A stretch of 64,000 nt of DNA, taken from NCBI GenBank assembly GCA_030645495.1, contig JAUSLV010000004.1, positions 1 through 64,000 of the forward strand, written 5' to 3'. The notes below the pieces were generated by a model that was not told the DNA's origin, did no database searches, and saw only the letters and a program-made list of their open reading frames with translations. Below, piece by piece: positions 58,329 to 64,000 of this stretch. Each line of letters starts with the position of its first letter. The first letter of the stretch is position 1. This DNA comes from Actinomycetota bacterium (GTDB lineage Bacteria > Actinomycetota > Acidimicrobiia > Acidimicrobiales > Ilumatobacteraceae). The translations under genes were made by a program, and so were the position numbers.

Positions 58329-60631
58329 CCGTGACCCAGACTGGCACCGACACCGGCACGTTCGCCGGCACTCACTCCGGCCTCGCCGGTCGTTTGGGCG
58401 ACAGCGTGGCACGGCCCGATGGTGTGCCCAAGGCGCAGGGCTCGTTCCAGTTCGCCGGCGACCTCACGGCCGATGGGTTCCTGTGGGGCGCAACGCTGCG
58501 TTCACCCCACCCGTACGCGCGCATCGTCCGCATCGACGTCTCGGGCGCCTGGAGGATCAACGGCGTCGAGGCGGTGCTCACCGCCGCCGACGTGCCCGGC
58601 AAGGCCACCTACGGCCTCATCAGCCACGACCAGCCGGTGTTCGCCAGCGACTACGTGCGGTTCCAGGGCGAGGCAATGGCGGCCGTCGCTGCAGATCATC
58701 CCGACACGTGCCGTCGCGCACTCGCGGCGATCGTGGTGGAGTACGAGGTGTTGGCCCCGCTCACCGACCCGGAGCGAGCGATCGATGGTTCATTCCCACC
58801 GATCCACCCCGATGGCAACGTCGTACGGCATCAACGCATCGTGCGTGGCGACCAATCGATCCACGGCCCGGTCGTGGTGGAGGGCACGTACGAGCTGGGT
58901 CGCCAGGATCAAGCGTTCCTCGGTCTCGAAGCGGCCCTGGCGTTGCCCGCGCCCGGCGGCGATGGCGTCGAACTGCACGTGGCCACGCAGTGGTTGCACG
59001 AGGATCGCAAGCAGATCGCGGCCTGCTTGGGCATGCCCGACGAGAAGGTGCGCATCGTGCTGGGCGGCGTGGGCGGTGCCTTCGGCGCGCGCGAAGACAT
59101 CAGCCTGCAGGTGCACGCATGCCTGCTGGCCTTGCGCACCGGGCGCCCGGTGAAGATCCAGTACGACCGCGAGGAGAGCTTCCACGGTCACGTGCACCGC
59201 CACCCGTGCACGATCTGGATGCGTCACCACGCCGGCACTGATGGCACCATCCGGCGCATCGAGGCCCGCTTCGTGATGGACGGCGGGGCGTACGCCAGCA
59301 CGTCGTCGGCGGTGTTGATCAACGCAGTCACGCACACGCAGGGGCCCTACCGTTGCGACCATGCCACGGTCGACGGTTGGGCGGTGCGTACCAACAACCT
59401 GCCCTCGGGCGCGATGCGCGGCTTCGGTGTGGTGCAGGCCGCGTTCGCCCACGAAGGCCAGATGGACAAGCTCGCCGCGGCGGTGGGCCTCGATCCGGTG
59501 GAGGTGCGGCTGCGCAACGCGATGCGTACCGGCGACCACCTGATCACCGGCCAGGAGATCGTCAACGTCGCCCCTGTGGCGCGGCTGATCCAGGAGACCG
59601 CGGCGCTTGCGCTGCCCACCGAGCCCGTGGGCGGCCACGACCACGATCCCATGCGGCTGCCCGGCGGTGCCGGCCGCACCGCCGACGAGCGGCACATCGT
59701 GCGCGGCATCGGCTGGGGCGTTGGCATCAAGAACCTGATGTACAGCGAGGCCTTCGACGACTACTCCACGGCGCGAGTGCGGGTGGCCGATGGTGTTGCC
59801 ACGGTGAAGTTCGCCACCGTCGAGGTGGGCCAGGGGTTCGTCACGATCGTCGGCCAGATCGCACGCACCGTGTTGGGCGTGGAAGAAGTGGTGATCGATT
59901 CGATCGACACCGAGATCGGCTCGGCCGGCTCCACGTCGGCCTCGCGGCAGACATGGATGAGCGGCGGCGCCGTGGAGGGTGCCTGCCGGCTGGTGCGCGA
60001 GCGACTGTTCGAGCACGTGGCCGAACTCCACGACCTGGAGGCCGTGCAGCTCGAGATCGATGGAACCGATGTGGTCGACACGCTCGGTTCGCTGCGCATG
60101 TCGGTCGCCGCGGCCACCGCCGGCATCGTGATCGACGAGACGTTCGAGCACCATCACCCGGCCACGGAAGAGCTCGACGAGCTCGGCCAAGGCAACTGCC
60201 ACACAGCATTCGCGTTCGTCGCCCACCGTGCCGTCGTCGATGTCGATCCCGAGCTTGGCCTGGTGAAGGTGGTGCAGATCGCCACCGCGCAAGACGTCGG
60301 CCGTGCGCTCAACCCGCTCAGCGTGGTGGGGCAGATCGAGGGCGGCATCGCCCAGGGTGTGGGCCTGGCGGTGATGGAGGAGCTGCTGCAGGTGGATGGC
60401 ATCGTGAAGAACGCGACCTTCACCGACTACCTCGTGCCCACCTTCCTCGACATGCCCGATGTGGTGATCTCGTTGGTGGAAGAGCCCGACCCGCACGCCC
60501 CGATGGGTGCCAAGGGCGTGGGCGAGCCGCCCACTGTGTCGTCGACCCCGGCAGTGGTGGCTGCCATTCGCGATGCGATCGGCAAAGACCTGCACCGGGT
60601 GCCGGTGCGGCCCAGCGACATCTGCTCCTGA
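58325..60631 (+). CDS. Xanthine dehydrogenase-type molybdopterin-binding large subunit
   Basis: 768 residues, molybdenum hydroxylase large subunit. Visible blocks are DGVPKAQGSFQFAGDL, the substrate-facing PSGAMRGFGVVQAAFAHEGQMD, GGVGGAFGAREDISLQVHACL, GSAGSTSASRQTWMSGGA in the cofactor region and GAKGVGEPPTVSSTP with the catalytic Glu. The MRGFG form is nearer xanthine/purine dehydrogenases than CO dehydrogenase, whose active-site loop has a selenyl/S-Cys in AYRCSFR. The neighbour phosphoribosyltransferase supports purine work. Substrate is not proven. ATG 58325 (ATGA overlap). The maturation gene xdhC is not in the window. Confidence 0.9.
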   Translation: MTVTQTGTDTGTFAGTHSGLAGRLGDSVARPDGVPKAQGSFQFAGDLTADGFLWGATLRSPHPYARIVRIDVSGAWRINGVEAVLTAADVPGKATYGLISHDQPVFASDYVRFQGEAMAAVAADHPDTCRRALAAIVVEYEVLAPLTDPERAIDGSFPPIHPDGNVVRHQRIVRGDQSIHGPVVVEGTYELGRQDQAFLGLEAALALPAPGGDGVELHVATQWLHEDRKQIAACLGMPDEKVRIVLGGVGGAFGAREDISLQVHACLLALRTGRPVKIQYDREESFHGHVHRHPCTIWMRHHAGTDGTIRRIEARFVMDGGAYASTSSAVLINAVTHTQGPYRCDHATVDGWAVRTNNLPSGAMRGFGVVQAAFAHEGQMDKLAAAVGLDPVEVRLRNAMRTGDHLITGQEIVNVAPVARLIQETAALALPTEPVGGHDHDPMRLPGGAGRTADERHIVRGIGWGVGIKNLMYSEAFDDYSTARVRVADGVATVKFATVEVGQGFVTIVGQIARTVLGVEEVVIDSIDTEIGSAGSTSASRQTWMSGGAVEGACRLVRERLFEHVAELHDLEAVQLEIDGTDVVDTLGSLRMSVAAATAGIVIDETFEHHHPATEELDELGQGNCHTAFAFVAHRAVVDVDPELGLVKVVQIATAQDVGRALNPLSVVGQIEGGIAQGVGLAVMEELLQVDGIVKNATFTDYLVPTFLDMPDVVISLVEEPDPHAPMGAKGVGEPPTVSSTPAVVAAIRDAIGKDLHRVPVRPSDICS

Positions 60632-60663
60632 GGGTCGTTTCCGAGGTCGTGGGGTGGATCGGT

Positions 60664-60669
60664 TAGGTT
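60664..60669 (+). promoter_or_regulatory. Leaderless-type -10 element for the phosphoribosyltransferase gene
   Basis: taggtt ends seven bases before the GTG at 60677, with no ribosome-binding site. Confidence 0.45.
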
Positions 60670-60676
60670 GGCCGAC

Positions 60677-61171
60677 GTGTCGAACGATCGTGAAATTCTG
60701 ACCTGGGAAACCTTCGGCGTGGCCTCTCGTGAGCTGGCCCAGATGGTGGCCGACGATTACGAGCCGGACATGATCCTGTCGATCGCTCGCGGTGGTCTGT
60801 TGATCGGTGGTGCCCTCGGCTACGCGCTCAGTGTGAAGAACGTCTACACGATGAACGTCGAGTTCTACACCGGTGTCGACGAACGTCTGGAGGTGCCGCG
60901 CATCCTGCCGCCGGCCCCCGACTTCATCGATGCCAGCCACTTCAAGATCCTCATCGCCGACGACGTCGCCGACACCGGTCACACGCTGCGCAGCGTGCAG
61001 GGCTTCTGCGAGGGCAAGGTGGCCGAGGTTCGTACCGCAGTCATCTACGAGAAGAGCCACTCGGTGGTGAAGTGCGACTACGTCTGGAAGCGCACCGACC
61101 AGTGGATCAACTTCCCGTGGAGCGACAAGGACCCCGTCGCCCGGCGCGACTGGTCGGTGAAGGACGCCTGA
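60677..61171 (+). CDS. Phosphoribosyltransferase, purine type
   Basis: 164 residues, type I PRTase fold. The PRPP loop is KILIADDVADTGHTLRSVQ near 95; the N-terminal MILSIARGGLLIGGALGYAL forms the pyrophosphate loop. The final WINFPWSDKDPVARRDW matches the hood of xanthine/hypoxanthine-guanine type PRTases (Gpt-like), where the W and D residues contact the base. It would turn a purine base and PRPP into a nucleotide. GTG 60677 lies seven bases after taggtt; a TTG three codons upstream would overlap the -10 and is not used. Located behind the xanthine-dehydrogenase-type genes. Confidence 0.87.
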   Translation: MSNDREILTWETFGVASRELAQMVADDYEPDMILSIARGGLLIGGALGYALSVKNVYTMNVEFYTGVDERLEVPRILPPAPDFIDASHFKILIADDVADTGHTLRSVQGFCEGKVAEVRTAVIYEKSHSVVKCDYVWKRTDQWINFPWSDKDPVARRDWSVKDA

Positions 61172-61179
61172 GCCGCGCT

Positions 61180-63306
61180 GTGGCCGCCAGGCGGTCCGCC
61201 TCCGAACTGCTCCCCGAGATCGAGGGGTTGCGCGGACTTGCCGTGGTCAGCGTGCTGCTGTACCACGCCGGCTTCGGGTTCTCCGGTGGCTACGTCGGCG
61301 TCGACGTGTTCTTCGTGTTGTCGGGGTTCCTCATCACCCGCCTGCTCGTTCGCGAGCGCAACGCCACGGGCCGCATCTCGCTCGCCGCGTTCTATGCGCG
61401 GCGAGCGAGACGACTGTTGCCGGCGGCGACGTTGGTGCTGTTGTTCACGGTCGTCGCGTCGTACGCGCTACTGAACCCACTTCGCGCTCATGACACGGCG
61501 GTCGATGCACGGTGGGCGGCGCTGTTCGCCGCGAACGTGCACTTCGCCAGGTTGGGCACCGACTATCTGGCCTCTTCGGCAGCACCCTCGCTGCTGCAGC
61601 ACTGGTGGTCGCTGGCGATCGAGGAGCAGTTCTATCTCGTGTGGCCGGGCCTGCTTGCCGCGGCCTGGGCGGTGTGGCGACGGGTGACCGCCGCCGTGAT
61701 GACAGTGTGCGTGGCGGTGGTGGTGGGATCGTTCGTCGTGGGCATTGCGCTCACCGGCTCGAACCCCGTCTGGGCGTACTTCGCGCCATGGTCGCGAGCG
61801 TGGGAGCTGGCGTTGGGTGGTCTGTGCGCGCTGGTGTGGCCCTGGCGCGAGCGGATCGTCGGTGCGGCCGGGCTGGGCTGGGCGGGCCTGTTTGCCGTCG
61901 GCGCGAGCGCGCTGGTCTACGACAGCTCCACCGCGTTTCCTGGTTCGGCCGCGCTGGTGCCGGTGGTGGGAACCAGCGCCGTGATCCTGTCGATCGGGGC
62001 AACGGGCGCACCGGGGCGAGTGCTGTCGACGGCGCCGCTGCAGTGGATCGGTGGCCGCTCGTACGGCATCTACCTGTGGCACTGGCCGTTGTTGGTGCTG
62101 CTGGCCGAACGCTACGAGCGGACCACGCCGGGGTGGCGAGCCGGTGCCCTTGCGCTGTCGGTGGTGCTGGCCGCGTTCACCTATGTGCTGCTGGAGAACC
62201 CGCTGCGGCACCACCCTTCGCTGATCCGGTCGACGTCGCGCTCGCTCGCTGTCGGTTCGCTGATGCTCGGGCTGGTGATCGTGCCGGCCTGGTGGGCAGA
62301 GACGACCACCAGCGACGTGCGGTTGAGCACCGGGTACGTCGCTGCGACGATCGCCCCCACGTTCCCGATGAGCTCACTGCCCGTGACTGGCGACCCTGCG
62401 GGTTCCACCACCACGACGGTGGCACCCGATCCGCTCGCGCTGCTCGAGCAGAAGGTTGCGGCAGAGCTGCAACCGCTGATCGCTGCTTCGGCGCAGCAAG
62501 ATTTGGTGCCCGACAACATCACGCCCTCGATCAGCCAGCAGGCCAAGGACAGCCCGCGAGTGTGGGGCGACGGCTGCCTCGTCGAGTTCTTCGACGACAC
62601 CAGCCCAGTGTGCGAATACGGCGATCTCACCTCCGACACCACGGTGGCGCTGTTCGGCGACAGCCACGTCGACCAGTGGTTCCCCGCCGCCGAGGAAGCG
62701 GCCATCCGCAACCATTGGAAGCTGTTGGTGATCTCCAAGTCGAAGTGCGCGATCGTCGACATCGACATCGTCTACGAGGGCACCCGGCCATATCCGCAGT
62801 GCACCGAGTGGAGACCCGACGCGATGGCACGTGTGCTGGCCCCCGAGGTGAAGGTGGTGATCATCACGCACTGGCGGCAGCACTACCACGTGGTCGACGG
62901 TGGCGAGGCGCGCAACGTGTATGACCGCGAGTGGCGCGACGCGTTGGGCGAGGCGGTGAGCACGTTGCAGAACGCCGGCAAGAAGGTGCTGCTGCTCGGC
63001 GACACTCCGTTCGCACGCGGGCCGATGGATCAGTGCATCGTCAGCCATCCGCGCACGCTCACCAGCTGCAATCTCGATCGACCGAACCACGTGGTGGCCA
63101 ACGCGATGGAACTCGAGCGCGACCTGGCTGCAACGCTCGGCGCCGACTACTACGACACCAACCAGTGGTTCTGCGCCGGCGACGTGTGCCCAGTGGTGAT
63201 CGGCAACATGGCGGTGTACCTCGACAGCCACCACATCAACGCCACCTACGGCCTGTTCCTCACCCCGTACCTGGAGCTGTTGATCCAGCACCTGCTCACC
63301 TCGTAA
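61180..63306 (+). CDS. Acyltransferase-3 with C-terminal SGNH domain
   Basis: 708 residues. Membrane domain: IEGLRGLAVVSVLLYHAGFG, GGYVGVDVFFVLSGFLITRLL and FYARRARRLLPAATLVLLF, then HWWSLAIEEQFYLVWPGLLAA, the classic OafA layout, and later RSYGIYLWHWPLLVLL. After the last span and a Thr-rich linker (about 400-420) follows an extracytoplasmic SGNH domain with VALFGDSHVDQWFP (Ser nucleophile) and YLDSHHINATYG (Asp/His pair). It probably O-acylates an exported glycan. GTG 61180 lies eight bases after the PRTase stop; no promoter is seen between, so it may be cotranscribed. Confidence 0.87.
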   Translation: MAARRSASELLPEIEGLRGLAVVSVLLYHAGFGFSGGYVGVDVFFVLSGFLITRLLVRERNATGRISLAAFYARRARRLLPAATLVLLFTVVASYALLNPLRAHDTAVDARWAALFAANVHFARLGTDYLASSAAPSLLQHWWSLAIEEQFYLVWPGLLAAAWAVWRRVTAAVMTVCVAVVVGSFVVGIALTGSNPVWAYFAPWSRAWELALGGLCALVWPWRERIVGAAGLGWAGLFAVGASALVYDSSTAFPGSAALVPVVGTSAVILSIGATGAPGRVLSTAPLQWIGGRSYGIYLWHWPLLVLLAERYERTTPGWRAGALALSVVLAAFTYVLLENPLRHHPSLIRSTSRSLAVGSLMLGLVIVPAWWAETTTSDVRLSTGYVAATIAPTFPMSSLPVTGDPAGSTTTTVAPDPLALLEQKVAAELQPLIAASAQQDLVPDNITPSISQQAKDSPRVWGDGCLVEFFDDTSPVCEYGDLTSDTTVALFGDSHVDQWFPAAEEAAIRNHWKLLVISKSKCAIVDIDIVYEGTRPYPQCTEWRPDAMARVLAPEVKVVIITHWRQHYHVVDGGEARNVYDREWRDALGEAVSTLQNAGKKVLLLGDTPFARGPMDQCIVSHPRTLTSCNLDRPNHVVANAMELERDLAATLGADYYDTNQWFCAGDVCPVVIGNMAVYLDSHHINATYGLFLTPYLELLIQHLLTS

Positions 63307-63336
63307 CCCCCGCCCAGCCTTCCCGCCCAATGCCGG

Positions 63337-64000
63337 TCAGGTGTGGCTCAGGACTTTGAGGGCTGCGTTGCGGCCGCTGGCGCCCCACACACCGGCACCC
63401 GGGAACGTGGCTGCACCGGTGATGTACAGGCCCTTCACGGGTGTCTCATAACGGGTGAGCTCGGGGTTCTTGTTGCGCAGCGCGGCCAGCGGACCACCGG
63501 CGAAGGACGTGGCGTGTCCGTGCGGAAGGTGGAACTCGCGCTCGTAGCGATCAGGGGTCATCGCCCGCCAGTCGACGACCGACTCGCGAAACCCCGGTTC
63601 GGCGAGTGAGCCGAACAGGTCGAGCCAGCGCGACGGCTCGTCGCTGGCCGCCCATCCACCTGGCAGACCGTAGGGGGTGAACAGGGCCTCCAGCGACAGC
63701 ACATGGCGACCTTCGGGTTCGAGGCCGGGGTCGATCACGGTGGGCACGTTGGCCAACAGACCCGGCCGCTCGAGCACCTCACCGCGGGCCATCAGTTGGT
63801 AACCGCGGTGCATCTCGGCCAGCGACGGGGCGATCGCGTACGTGGCACCCAAATCGTCGGGAACACCAGCCTCGGCAGCGGCGCGCAGGTGGGGCACGCG
63901 GGTGAGGATCGCGTCGATCTTCGATTCGTACCCGTCGTCGTGGGGGATCGCCTTCCACCGCTGCACGAGGTCGCGAGCCTGCGGCGGGGGATCGCGCAGC
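63337..64000 (-). CDS. Phytoene dehydrogenase-like FAD oxidoreductase, 3' part
   Basis: The C-terminal 221 or so residues of a gene that runs off the right edge (the frame stays open to base 64000). The end GLYITGAATFPGAGVWGASG is the FAD-contacting motif of phytoene desaturase/NAD(P)/FAD-dependent oxidoreductases (COG1233 type). GPLAALRNKNPELTRYETPV precedes it. In this class of proteins it could serve carotenoid or related isoprenoid oxidation, but the missing N-terminus prevents a precise call. The GTG at 63966 is internal and not the start. Confidence 0.85.
   Translation of the reverse strand, partial: LRDPPPQARDLVQRWKAIPHDDGYESKIDAILTRVPHLRAAAEAGVPDDLGATYAIAPSLAEMHRGYQLMARGEVLERPGLLANVPTVIDPGLEPEGRHVLSLEALFTPYGLPGGWAASDEPSRWLDLFGSLAEPGFRESVVDWRAMTPDRYEREFHLPHGHATSFAGGPLAALRNKNPELTRYETPVKGLYITGAATFPGAGVWGASGRNAALKVLSHT

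Noticed and set aside
57011-60631. Carbon monoxide dehydrogenase (CoxMSL)
   Set aside because: The large subunit lacks the AYRCSFR active-site loop; the MRGFG form fits xanthine dehydrogenase-type enzymes.

Overview
The window is GC-rich DNA from an actinobacterium. Its rRNA sequence, its gene order and its cell-wall genes fit the class Acidimicrobiia (Ilumatobacter-like); this placement is an inference from reading, not a computed phylogeny. The left edge cuts a 16S rRNA gene and the right edge cuts an FAD-dependent oxidoreductase gene. I see no tRNA gene, insertion sequence, prophage or CRISPR array.

Layout. 1-4942: rRNA operon (16S partial, 23S, 5S, terminator), with no tRNA in the 16S-23S spacer. 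5.0-9.3 kb: an Arg/Gly-rich TPR protein, an SSB-like protein, class II aldolase and a DUF1015 protein. 9.4-15.5 kb: HAD phosphatase, Lys/Ala-tailed phasin-like protein, tlyA, nadK, recN and murJ, mostly joined by 4-base start/stop overlaps. 15.4-18.5 kb: PAP2 enzyme, GT-C membrane protein and a HAD hydrolase. 18.6-28.6 kb: pyrG, Nudix, xerD, HD protein, a Tat-exported protein, trpS, scpA, scpB, rluB, tyrA and aroA. Much of 9.4-26 kb follows the order I recall from Mycobacterium (tlyA-ppnK-recN ... pyrG-nudix-xerD ... scpA-scpB-rluB), with envelope genes inserted and parA missing.

28.6-48.9 kb is a large cell-envelope region. It holds a decaprenyl-phospho-arabinose (DPA) pathway: a HAD-IB phosphatase, UbiA-type phosphoribosyltransferase, DprE1 and DprE2, with a methyltransferase between them. 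Around it lie GT4, GT2 and GT-C glycosyltransferases, acyltransferases, and a minus-strand operon with a PIG-V mannosyltransferase and a 1391-residue AftD-type arabinofuranosyltransferase. Together they point to an arabinofuranose-containing wall polymer in a lineage outside the mycolic-acid bacteria. The DprE1 has Ala where the benzothiazinone-target Cys sits in M. tuberculosis.

49-64 kb is metabolic: an AlkA-type DNA glycosylase; a five-gene oligopeptide ABC transporter with a perfect TGTGA-N6-TCACA site upstream; a DUF5522 protein; PPK2 polyphosphate kinase; a three-subunit xanthine dehydrogenase-type enzyme behind a 17-bp palindrome, followed by a purine-type phosphoribosyltransferase; an acyltransferase-SGNH protein; and the oxidoreductase fragment.

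A recurring signal is a TANNNT -10 hexamer ending 6-9 bases before the ATG or GTG of many genes with no Shine-Dalgarno sequence, which suggests widespread leaderless transcription. It was used here to choose several starts.
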